From NCBI GenBank assembly GCA_937907525.1, contig CALCIB010000205.1, positions 1 through 5,426 on the forward strand: a stretch of DNA of 5,426 bases, read 5' to 3'. This DNA comes from an uncultured Planctomycetales bacterium (lineage in GTDB: Bacteria; Planctomycetota; Planctomycetia; Isosphaerales; Isosphaeraceae). Made by a program: the position numbers and the translations under genes. Shown here in pieces: positions 1 to 5,426 of this stretch; the stretch's first letter is position 1; every line of letters begins with the position of its first letter. The notes below the pieces were generated by a model. That model saw only the letters and a list, made by a program, of their open reading frames with translations. It was not told where the DNA came from and did not search any database.

Positions 1-44
1 GCGAAGGATTCCCGGAAGTTATTTCGGCATCGTTCCTCGGGGCA

Positions 45-67
45 CCTTCTCCCACAAGGGGAGAAGG
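45..67. repeat. Perfect 9-bp palindrome (REP-like or terminator-like hairpin)
   Basis: The arms CCTTCTCCC (45-53) and GGGAGAAGG (59-67) are exact reverse complements around a five-base loop, ACAAG. It lies about 48 bases beyond the stop codon of the minus-strand amidohydrolase, where a terminator would sit, but no T-run follows the stem on either strand. From memory, CCTTCTCCC/GGGAGAAGG palindromes are scattered between genes in many high-GC bacterial genomes, so a dispersed REP-like repeat is the better guess. The rest of 1-114 shows nothing recognisable. Confidence 0.55.
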
Positions 68-114
68 GATTGGTCGCGCGCGCCCAGGTCGGTTTTCGAT
101 GTTTCAAGGCAACG

Positions 115-1068
115 CTATAGCTTGATGTCCAGCAACTTCATCGCGTTTTCGCGCTCGATCTTGGCGCGGACGTCGGCGGGGAGGTCGATGGTGGCGAAGA
201 GTTCGAACTGGGGGACGCCCTGGCCGACCTTGAGGTAGTCGGTGCCGAACATCAGGCGGTCGGCGCGGCGGATCAGGAAGGCGCGGCCGAACTCCAGGTC
301 GCGGGAGATGCCGTTGGCGCCGGAGCCGGCGGAAAGGTCGCCCCAGAGGTTCTCGTGCGCGTCGAAGAGCGTGTCGAGCGCGCCGCCGGGGGCGACCTTG
401 GCCCTGGGGTAGCCGCCGAAGCCGTCGTCCTTCAGGTCGCCGGAGATCGACGCCCAGAAGCCGGGGCCGTGGCCGATGAAGGGGGTGTTCGGGAAGGTCG
501 AAAGCGCGTGGGCGAGCCCCGGCAGGCCGGCCTTGTCGGTGTTGCGGATGTTGTCGCAGTGGAACAGGACCGGGAGCTTCAGTTCGTCGCAGGCGGCGTA
601 AAGCTCCATCGTCCTGGGGTCGTCGATCGGCAGGCCGACCTTGTGCTCGCCGAGGCCCTTGGCCCCCTTGTCGACGTACTCCTTGAGCATCGCCACCAGC
701 CCCTTGCGGCCGAAGCGGTAGCTGGTGCGGGGGTCGACGCAGCAGAACGGGACGAGGCGGTCGGGGAATTGGTTCGCGCCGTCGAGGGCTTGCTCGGTGA
801 GGTTCAGGTAGCTGGACGATTCCGGGGAGACCAACGGCAGGACGACGGCCTTGGCGACGTTATGCTCGTCCATCCAGCGGACGAGGTCCGCGGCCGAGAG
901 CGGCTCGTCGCCGTTCCAGGTCCTTCCCAGGTGGGTGTGGACGTCGATGTACGGCCCGCCCGTCGCGCCCGCGGCGAAGGTCCGCGGGCCGCGGCCCAAG
1001 GTCGAGGCCGCCGCCAGGGCGAGCGAGCCGCGTAGAAACCCCCGCCGATCGATTGGACCCGTCCGCAT
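115..1068 (-). CDS. Tat-exported amidohydrolase_2 family metal-dependent hydrolase
   Basis: This is a 317-residue protein of the amidohydrolase_2 (PF04909-like) TIM-barrel family. It probably hydrolyses or decarboxylates a small substrate outside the cytoplasm; the substrate cannot be told from sequence. The N-terminus carries a twin-arginine signal: RRGFLRG at residues 8-14, then an Ala-rich stretch to about residue 25, with cleavage likely near the AAGA at 32-35. The mature part opens with IDVHTHLG (41-48), whose H44 and H46 form the family's first-strand HxH metal motif. Other likely metal or active-site residues are H170 (LFHCDN), H200 (IGHGPGFW) and D277 (FGTDYL, 274-279). Length fits the family. 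The start at 1068 was chosen because the Tat signal begins there and GGGAG precedes it by 9 bases; an in-frame start at 1308 would add 80 residues of low-quality sequence ahead of the signal. It is divergent from the downstream operon. Fold assignment is firm, function is not. Confidence 0.85.
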   Translation of the reverse strand: MRTGPIDRRGFLRGSLALAAASTLGRGPRTFAAGATGGPYIDVHTHLGRTWNGDEPLSAADLVRWMDEHNVAKAVVLPLVSPESSSYLNLTEQALDGANQFPDRLVPFCCVDPRTSYRFGRKGLVAMLKEYVDKGAKGLGEHKVGLPIDDPRTMELYAACDELKLPVLFHCDNIRNTDKAGLPGLAHALSTFPNTPFIGHGPGFWASISGDLKDDGFGGYPRAKVAPGGALDTLFDAHENLWGDLSAGSGANGISRDLEFGRAFLIRRADRLMFGTDYLKVGQGVPQFELFATIDLPADVRAKIERENAMKLLDIKL

Positions 1069-1077
1069 CGCGTCGAT

Positions 1078-1082
1078 CTCCC
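1078..1082 (-). promoter_or_regulatory. Ribosome binding site of the amidohydrolase
   Basis: On the minus strand GGGAG lies 9 bases before the ATG at 1068. It supports the internal start that puts the twin-arginine signal at the N-terminus. Confidence 0.6.
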
Positions 1083-1292
1083 GGTACTCGTCGAACCATC
1101 CGCGCCGATGATCCCTGATGCTAAACGCGCCGGGCGTCGCGATCCACGCCCCACCGGCCGAGCGGGTTCGCGGGGCTGGGGCGTTGTGCGCGCGCGGGGG
1201 GCGGGATATCGTAAGGTTCCTCGCGGCTTGAACGATCCCTGAGCGTTCCACGGACGGAACCCCTCGCGCCGAAACCGGATCGGCGACGTCCC

Positions 1293-1298
1293 GGAGAG
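1293..1298 (+). promoter_or_regulatory. Ribosome binding site of the fused membrane protein
   Basis: GGAGAG lies 8 bases before the ATG at 1307 and supports that start; the first membrane segment begins about ten residues into the protein. Confidence 0.6.
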
Positions 1299-1306
1299 CC
1301 CCCCGC

Positions 1307-4123
1307 ATGGTCGGTCTGGCAACCCGCTGGTCTCCCTACGTCCTGGCGTTCCTCAGCAGCCTGTGCATCATGATCCTGGAGTTGGTCTCCAGCAGGCTGG
1401 TGGCGCGGCACGTCGGGTCGTCGCTGACGGTCTGGAACAGCGTCATCGGCATCATCCTGGCGGGCATCTGCCTGGGGAACGTCCTGGGCGGCCGCCTGGC
1501 CGACCGGATCAAGCCCCGTCGCGCGCTGGGGCCCCTCTTCGCGCTGGGGTCGTTCCTGACCTTCGGGTGTCTGATGATGAACGCGGCGATCCCGGCGCTG
1601 GTCCCCTCGCCGCTGTCGATGAACTGGGAGTTGCGGACGATCCTGGTGGTGACGCTCGATTTCCTGCTGCCGGCGACGGTCCTGGGGATGGTCGGGCCGG
1701 TGGTCGCCAAGATGGCGGTGGACATCACCGGCAAGGCCGGAAGCGCCATCGGCGACGTCTACTTCTGGGGGGCGATCGGCTCGATCGTCGGGACGTTCCT
1801 GGCGGGGTTCGTGCTGATCTATCTGGCGCCGAGTTCGGTGATCGTGCTGGTGGTGGCCTCGGCGCTGGGCTTCCTGGCCGCGGCCTTGGACGGCAACCCG
1901 TTGGTCCGGTTCCCCGCCGCCGCCTCGGCGGTGTTGCTGGGAGCGGGCTCGATCGCGCCCCTGGTCCGGGCGTTGGGGCTGGGGGGGGTCGACCTGGGAG
2001 GATACGAGGTCAACTACCTGGCCGTCGCGGGGGGCGCGGCGTCGCTGTTGACGGCCCTGACCGCGGCGACCTCGCTGAAGACCCGCGCCCGGATGGCGGA
2101 CGCGGCGGCCGGGGCGACGGGCGTCGCCGAGTCGGGCCCGGCGCCGAGCCTACGCGATCTGGCGACCCTGGCGTTCCTCGCCAGCCTGGCGTTCATGGCG
2201 ATGGAGATGGTCGCCGGGCGGATGGTGACGCGCCATCTGGGGTCGAGCGTCTACGGCTGGACCAGCGTCATCGGCGTGCTCCTGGCCGGGTTGAGCCTGG
2301 GCAACTGGTGCGGCGGCCGGCTGGCCAACCATATCCGCGACGAGAAGCGGGCGAGCTGGCTGTTCCTGATCGCCTCCGTCGCCCTGCTCTGGATCCTGTT
2401 CCTGGACAACCAGCCCGAATGGTTCCGCGAATGGTCGGGGCAGGGGATCGCCCCCAGCCTGCTGAGCCGGGCGATCGTCATGAACGAGATCACGATCTTC
2501 GGCGCGCCTTACGACGTCACCTGGCCGTATCGCGTGTTGCTCGTGGTCTCGCTGGTCTTCTTCCTCCCGGCGGTGACGATGGGGACGGTCTCGCCGGTCG
2601 TCGCCAAGCTGGCCGTCGACCGCCTCCAGCGCCGGGGACGCGCCGGGACCGCCATCGGCGAGGTCTACGCCTGGGGGATGCTCGGCAGCATCATCGGCAC
2701 GTTCCTGACCGGGTTCGTCCTGATCGACGTGTTGGGGACCAAGGGCGTGCTCCTCTTGCTGGCCGCGGTCCTGGCGCTCGCCGCGACGATCCTGGGGTCG
2801 GTCCTGCACGCGGTCTGGGCGGGGATTCCGCTGGGGCTCTGCGTCATCGGCTTCCTGCCGATGCAGTGGACCGAGCAGATCGGCGAGCAATGGTCGATCC
2901 GGGAACCCAAGGGAGACTCGGCCACCGTCGAGGACGCCCTGGCCTACGCCGACGAGAGCAACTACTACTACATCAAGGTCGACAACGAACCGTTGGCCAA
3001 CGGCCTCCAGCTTCGGACGCTGGTCCTGGACAACCTGATCCACGGCTACTTCATCCTCGGCCATCCCGAGCGGCTGGACTACGACTACGAACACATCTAC
3101 GCGATGGTCGCCTACCGCGCCGCCAAGGCCGCCGGCAAGATCACGCTCGCGTCGCCCGCCGCCCCCGCGCCGCCGCCTCCTCCGCCGTCCGACGGCTCCC
3201 AACTTCCCGACCAGGTCTTCGCCGACTCCCCGACCCCCAAGGCCCCCGCCGCCGCGGCCGGGCCGCCGTCGGACCAGGAGATCCTGATGTCGCCGTCGCG
3301 GTCGTGGATGCCCGAGATCGCCGAGTCGTCGCTCAAGACCCTGTTTCTAGGCGGCGGCGCCTACACGTTTCAGCGCCACATGCAACACGTCTACCCCGGG
3401 ACCGGGGTCGACGTGGCCGAGATCGACCCGGCGGTCACTCGCGCCAACTTCGCGGCCACCGGCCTGCCGAGGGACACCCCGATCGAAACCACCTGGGGCG
3501 ACGCCCGCCAGTTCGTGGAGCGCAACCAGGACTCCAAGCAGTACGACCTGATCTTCGGCGACGCCTTCAACGACTTCTCCGTCCCCTGGCACCTGACGAC
3601 CTTCGAGTTCAACGAGAAGATCGCCCGGATGATGGCCCCGACCGGCGTCTACATGATCAACATCATCGACGCCTACGAGTCCGACGCCGAGGCCCTCCGC
3701 AAGGCCGAAAACGATATCAAATCCCAGAAGGTGACCGACCCCGGCGTCCAGGAGGAGTTGCGGAACTGGCGGCTCAAGCAGGCCCATCGCTACGGTGGGT
3801 TCCTGGGCGCCTGGACCAAAACGGCCAGGCTGACCTTCCCCCACGTCTACATCTTCGGCACCAACGCCGAGGTCGGCGACGGCGCGCGCGAGACCTTCGT
3901 CGTGGTGGCGAGCAAGCAGCCGCTGGATCTGGACGAACTCGGCGAGCGCGCCGACGACCCCCGCTTCTTCGTGAAAAACCATAAGACCGTCGCCCGGGTC
4001 TATAATGCCGAGGACGAAGCGACGGTGGTGGACCGGCGGTCGCGGGGGATCATCCTGACCGACGACTACGCCCCCGTCGAGAACCTCCTGGCCCCGGTCG
4101 CCGAGACCCGCGGCCGGGAATGA
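1307..4123 (+). CDS. Fused MFS-like/spermidine synthase-like protein with a duplicated membrane module
   Basis: This 938-residue polytopic inner-membrane protein ends in a spermidine-synthase-type Rossmann domain. Two homologous membrane modules occur in tandem, roughly residues 12-195 and 287-499. Each holds a block of the type GSS..(x)W.SVIG..LAG..LGN..GGRLA (37-66 and 312-340) and a block PVVAK.AVD...AIG.VY.WG..GSI.GTFL.GFVLI (131-171 and 430-473). Residues 551-600 resemble the N-terminal strand domain of spermidine synthases (YYYIKVDNE, LRTLVLDN). A Pro/Ala-rich linker (about 612-665, with a run of prolines at 622-627) leads into the nucleotide-binding fold: GGGAYTF (682-688), EIDP (705-708), WGDAR (730-734), FGDAFND (750-756) and the C-terminal TDDYAPVE (918-925). 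Database proteins with this architecture are usually named 'fused MFS/spermidine synthase', but their reaction is largely untested. Motif changes make true spermidine synthesis doubtful here. A TlpA-like gene follows after 19 bp, suggesting an operon. Family assignment is strong; activity is unknown. Confidence 0.88.
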   Translation: MVGLATRWSPYVLAFLSSLCIMILELVSSRLVARHVGSSLTVWNSVIGIILAGICLGNVLGGRLADRIKPRRALGPLFALGSFLTFGCLMMNAAIPALVPSPLSMNWELRTILVVTLDFLLPATVLGMVGPVVAKMAVDITGKAGSAIGDVYFWGAIGSIVGTFLAGFVLIYLAPSSVIVLVVASALGFLAAALDGNPLVRFPAAASAVLLGAGSIAPLVRALGLGGVDLGGYEVNYLAVAGGAASLLTALTAATSLKTRARMADAAAGATGVAESGPAPSLRDLATLAFLASLAFMAMEMVAGRMVTRHLGSSVYGWTSVIGVLLAGLSLGNWCGGRLANHIRDEKRASWLFLIASVALLWILFLDNQPEWFREWSGQGIAPSLLSRAIVMNEITIFGAPYDVTWPYRVLLVVSLVFFLPAVTMGTVSPVVAKLAVDRLQRRGRAGTAIGEVYAWGMLGSIIGTFLTGFVLIDVLGTKGVLLLLAAVLALAATILGSVLHAVWAGIPLGLCVIGFLPMQWTEQIGEQWSIREPKGDSATVEDALAYADESNYYYIKVDNEPLANGLQLRTLVLDNLIHGYFILGHPERLDYDYEHIYAMVAYRAAKAAGKITLASPAAPAPPPPPPSDGSQLPDQVFADSPTPKAPAAAAGPPSDQEILMSPSRSWMPEIAESSLKTLFLGGGAYTFQRHMQHVYPGTGVDVAEIDPAVTRANFAATGLPRDTPIETTWGDARQFVERNQDSKQYDLIFGDAFNDFSVPWHLTTFEFNEKIARMMAPTGVYMINIIDAYESDAEALRKAENDIKSQKVTDPGVQEELRNWRLKQAHRYGGFLGAWTKTARLTFPHVYIFGTNAEVGDGARETFVVVASKQPLDLDELGERADDPRFFVKNHKTVARVYNAEDEATVVDRRSRGIILTDDYAPVENLLAPVAETRGRE

Positions 4124-4131
4124 CCCGACCC

Positions 4132-4136
4132 GGAGG
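4132..4136 (+). promoter_or_regulatory. Ribosome binding site of the TlpA-like gene
   Basis: GGAGG sits 6 bases before the ATG at 4143, inside the 19-bp gap after the upstream stop codon. Separate efficient initiation is therefore expected on a shared transcript. Confidence 0.65.
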
Positions 4137-4142
4137 CCGCTC

Positions 4143-4775
4143 ATGTCCACGACGGAAACCCCCGACCGGCCCGCCCCGGATCCCGGACCCGGGCCCGACG
4201 GCAAGACGCCGTGGCTGATGATCGCGGCGGCGCTCGTCGCGATCTGGGTCGTCTTCATGGTCCTCACCAGCCCGCGAGGGGTCGACGACCTCGACGGCCC
4301 CGGGCCCGGCGGGTCGGCCGCCTACGACTGGACGCTCAAGGACCTGGACGGTGCCGACGTGACGTTCGACCGCTTCCGCGGCAAGGCCCTGTTCGTCAAC
4401 GTCTGGGCGACCTGGTGCCCGCCCTGCGTCGCCGAGATGCCCTCCATCGCCCGCCTGGCCGCGACCCCGGAACTCCAGGGGAAGGTGGAGTTCGTCTGCG
4501 TTTCGATCGACGACGGCGTCAACGTCCTCCGCTCGTTCCTCCGCGGCAAGGACTGGCCGATGACCGTCCTCCACGCCGACCGCCTGCCGCCGGTCTTCCT
4601 CACCGACGGCATCCCCGCCACCTTCTTCGTCGCCCCCGACGGCCGCATCGCCTACAAACGCGAGGGAAGCGCCGAGTGGGACTCCCCCGAGGTCGTCCGC
4701 AAACTCCAAGAACTGGCGGAGCGCCCGGCCCGCGCGGCGTCGGCCCCTCCCGCGACGCGACCCGCGCTTCGCTGA
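4143..4775 (+). CDS. Membrane-anchored TlpA/ResA-like thiol-disulfide oxidoreductase
   Basis: This 210-residue protein has the TlpA/ResA thioredoxin architecture. Residues 1-23 are hydrophilic and Pro/Asp-rich, and residues 24-42 form one membrane anchor, so the domain should face the periplasm. The thioredoxin-like domain spans about 60-193: a strand ending in FVNVWATWCPPC (84-95) with active-site cysteines C92 and C95 in a CPPC motif, then AEMPSI, and the conserved cis-proline in GIPATFF (P158). CPPC-type TlpA proteins usually act as reductants of periplasmic disulfides, for example in cytochrome c maturation or in keeping a partner reduced; no such partner is visible in this window. The tail (about 194-210) is Ala/Pro/Arg-rich and outside the fold. 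The gene starts 19 bp after the fused membrane protein and is probably its operon partner. Only 27 bases separate its stop from the first repeat of the insertion sequence. Family call is firm, substrate unknown. Confidence 0.88.
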   Translation: MSTTETPDRPAPDPGPGPDGKTPWLMIAAALVAIWVVFMVLTSPRGVDDLDGPGPGGSAAYDWTLKDLDGADVTFDRFRGKALFVNVWATWCPPCVAEMPSIARLAATPELQGKVEFVCVSIDDGVNVLRSFLRGKDWPMTVLHADRLPPVFLTDGIPATFFVAPDGRIAYKREGSAEWDSPEVVRKLQELAERPARAASAPPATRPALR

Positions 4776-4802
4776 TCCGCGGTTCGCCCTCTTCGCCGCT
4801 AC

Positions 4803-4829
4803 TAGACCGTCGCACTTAAGAAGGTGGGT
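4803..4829 (+). repeat. Terminal-type repeat, copy 1
   Basis: This 27-bp unit reads TAGAC, two variable bases, TCGCACTTAA, one variable base, AAGGTGGGT. It matches copy 2 at 24 of 27 positions; the differences are at 4808, 4809 and 4820. It starts with TA and includes the palindrome CTTAAG (4815-4820). It is a likely transposase binding site or element terminus. Confidence 0.75.
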
Positions 4830-4840
4830 TGCCTTTGTAG

Positions 4841-4867
4841 TAGACTATCGCACTTAACAAGGTGGGT
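4841..4867 (+). repeat. Terminal-type repeat, copy 2
   Basis: This is the second copy of the 27-bp unit, starting 38 bp after copy 1 with 11 bases between them. It differs from copy 1 at 4846, 4847 and 4858. It is either an internal transposase binding site or the true left end of the element, with copy 1 left from another insertion. Confidence 0.75.
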
Positions 4868-4874
4868 CTGGTGT

Positions 4875-4908
4875 CCTTGTCGGGAGTGGAGCACCGTCCC
4901 CGGCGAGG
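4875..4908 (+). promoter_or_regulatory. Stem-loop overlapping the transposase ribosome binding site
   Basis: In RNA, CCUUGUCGGG (4875-4884) can pair with CCCGGCGAGG (4899-4908) over ten consecutive base pairs, two of them G-U, closing a 14-base loop. The 3' arm takes in the first half of the Shine-Dalgarno sequence GAGGAGG (4905-4911), which lies 6 bases before the ATG at 4918. The pairing is seen in the sequence; a role in limiting transposase translation from read-through transcripts is inference, by analogy with IS10 and IS50. Confidence 0.5.
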
Positions 4909-4917
4909 AGGCCAATA

Positions 4918-5376
4918 ATGACACGTTCGACTCCCAATCAGTATCCCGTGCATTTGACCGCGGAGCAACGCGAGCGGTTCGAGGACATCTGTGGCAACGG
5001 CCACGCCCCCGCCAAGAAGATCCAACACGCCCGGCTTCTGCTGCTGAGCGACCACGACCGCGAGGGGGGGGCCTGGAGCCGCACCCGGATCGCCGAGGCG
5101 TTGGGCCTGCACCCCAACACGGTCGACAAGATCCGCAAGCGGTTCGTCCTCGACGGCGAAGCGCCGGCCCTGGAACGCAAGGTCCGTTCCGAGCCGCCCC
5201 GAACCCCGATTCTCGACGGCCACGCCGAGGCCCACTTGATCGCCCTGTGTTGCGGCCCGGCCCCCGAGGGCCACGCCGTCTGGACGTTGCAACTGCTGGC
5301 CGCCGAGATGGTCGGCCGCCGAATCGTCACCCGAATCTCGGCGGCCACCGTGGGACGGGCGCTAAAAAAAACCTGA
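4918..5376 (+). CDS. IS630-family transposase, N-terminal DNA-binding part (frame ends before the DDE domain)
   Basis: This 152-residue product matches the first half of IS630-type transposases. LTAEQR (13-18) and KIQHARLLLLSD (34-45) are the usual opening helices. Residues 56-76 (TRIAEALGLHPNTVDKI and on) form a clear helix-turn-helix, followed by the basic segment LERKVRSEPPR. Residues 118-152, GHAVWTLQLLAAE through TVGRALKKT, are the second DNA-binding helical region and end at the point where intact homologues read LKKN/LKKT and continue into the catalytic DDE domain. Intact IS630 transposases are about 340-360 residues, so more than half is missing from this frame. The stop at 5374 comes three bases after an A8 run (5364-5371), and the -1 frame is open to the end of the window. 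The start is supported by GAGGAGG 6 bases upstream. It is either the first half of a frameshift-expressed transposase or a decayed copy. Confidence 0.85.
   Translation: MTRSTPNQYPVHLTAEQRERFEDICGNGHAPAKKIQHARLLLLSDHDREGGAWSRTRIAEALGLHPNTVDKIRKRFVLDGEAPALERKVRSEPPRTPILDGHAEAHLIALCCGPAPEGHAVWTLQLLAAEMVGRRIVTRISAATVGRALKKT
5364..5371 (+). other. A8 homopolymer, candidate -1 frameshift or slippage site
   Basis: Eight adenines encode the LKK near the end of the transposase frame. Slipping back one base gives KKNLTLP in place of KKT-stop, and that frame is open from 5370 to 5426. The +1 frame meets TGA at 5396. Homopolymeric A runs are known slippery sites in several insertion sequence families. 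No downstream pseudoknot can be judged from the 55 bases left. Confidence 0.45.
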
Positions 5377-5426
5377 CTCTACCGGATTGCGGGTTTGAGC
5401 GGTGCCGGGTGTACGGCCGGCGACCT

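Larger units (their letters stand above)
1069..1306. other. Divergent intergenic control region
   Basis: These 238 bases separate the start codons of the minus-strand amidohydrolase and the plus-strand membrane protein, so they must hold the promoters of both unless transcription enters from outside. Apart from the two Shine-Dalgarno sites at its ends I find no convincing -35/-10 pair, no long palindrome and no repeated operator. The minus-strand frame stays open across it, which is common by chance at this GC content and is not taken as coding. Confidence 0.5.
4803..5426 (+). mobile_element. Left part of an IS630/Tc1-mariner-class insertion sequence (continues past the window edge)
   Basis: The element is inferred from a transposase with the IS630 helix-turn-helix layout preceded by terminal-type repeats that begin with TA, the dinucleotide at which this superfamily inserts and which it duplicates. 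The boundary is put at the first TA-starting repeat (4803); the second repeat at 4841 is an alternative boundary. The right end, and therefore the matching inverted repeat and target duplication, lies outside the window. It has the same orientation as the operon it follows, and no upstream gene is broken. Confidence 0.65.

Noticed and set aside
1228..1256. TTGAAC as a -35 box for the fused membrane protein
   Set aside because: No acceptable -10 sequence at 16-18 bases downstream; the match is at chance level.
1069..1308. In-frame N-terminal extension of the amidohydrolase to an ATG at 1308
   Set aside because: It would place 80 Arg/Pro-rich residues before a clear twin-arginine signal and overlap the start codon of the opposite gene; the start at 1068 has its own RBS.
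1363..3984. Very long open frame of 873 codons in another plus-strand frame inside the fused membrane protein gene
   Set aside because: It is Arg/Gly/Pro-rich with no recognisable domain; the true frame has clear membrane and Rossmann motifs. It is a GC-driven shadow.
2150..4267. Long minus-strand open frames opposite the fused membrane protein and the start of the TlpA-like gene
   Set aside because: Compositionally biased antisense shadows without domains or ribosome binding sites.
4776..4802. Possible terminator after the TlpA-like gene
   Set aside because: Only a four-base GC stem (GCGG/CCGC) and no T-run in the 27 bases before the insertion sequence.
4816..4846. TTAAGA with a TAG-type -10 inside the repeats as the transposase promoter
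   Set aside because: The -35 matches four of six positions but the -10 only three of six, and the spacing depends on which TAG is chosen; too weak to annotate.
4803..4867. The repeat pair as a minimal CRISPR array
   Set aside because: Only two imperfect copies with an 11-base gap, next to a transposase and with no cas genes; an insertion sequence end explains them better.
5397..5426. Similarity of the -1 frame tail (ERCRVYGRRP) to the E-D-V-L..VY.RP segment of IS630 transposases, suggesting an internal deletion
   Set aside because: Too few residues and too low complexity to support; it needs the sequence beyond the window.

Overview
This is a high-GC window whose gene content and protein style fit a planctomycete, most likely of the Isosphaeraceae type. 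The evidence is a Tat-exported amidohydrolase_2 protein, a very large 'fused MFS/spermidine synthase' protein with a duplicated membrane module, a membrane-anchored TlpA-like thioredoxin and an IS630-type transposase. The taxonomic call is inference from protein flavour, not from a marker gene.

Layout. Positions 1-114 are non-coding and hold one strong palindrome (45-67). A secreted amidohydrolase runs on the minus strand (115-1068). A 238-bp divergent intergenic region follows (1069-1306). Two plus-strand genes then form a tight operon: the 938-residue polytopic protein with a C-terminal spermidine-synthase-like domain (1307-4123) and, 19 bp later, the TlpA-family thioredoxin (4143-4775). 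Twenty-seven bases after the thioredoxin stop, sequence that looks like the left end of an IS630/Tc1-mariner-class insertion sequence begins: two near-identical 27-bp direct repeats starting with TA, a stem-loop reaching into the ribosome binding site, and the helix-turn-helix half of the transposase (4918-5376). That reading frame stops just after an A8 run, at the place where other IS630 transposases continue into the DDE catalytic domain. The window ends 50 bp later.

How the genes work together. The membrane protein and the thioredoxin are probably co-transcribed and both belong at the cytoplasmic membrane. The thioredoxin active site should face the periplasm and the methyltransferase-fold domain the cytoplasm, but a direct functional link is only an inference. 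The amidohydrolase is divergently transcribed and may share the control region. The insertion sequence is in the same orientation as the operon, so read-through transcription into it is expected, which makes the RBS-occluding stem-loop relevant.

I see no CRISPR array, RNA gene or obvious defence system. The points most worth a second look are the tandem terminal repeats and RNA hairpin of the insertion sequence, the A8 frameshift site, and the duplicated membrane module fused to a catalytically divergent spermidine-synthase fold.
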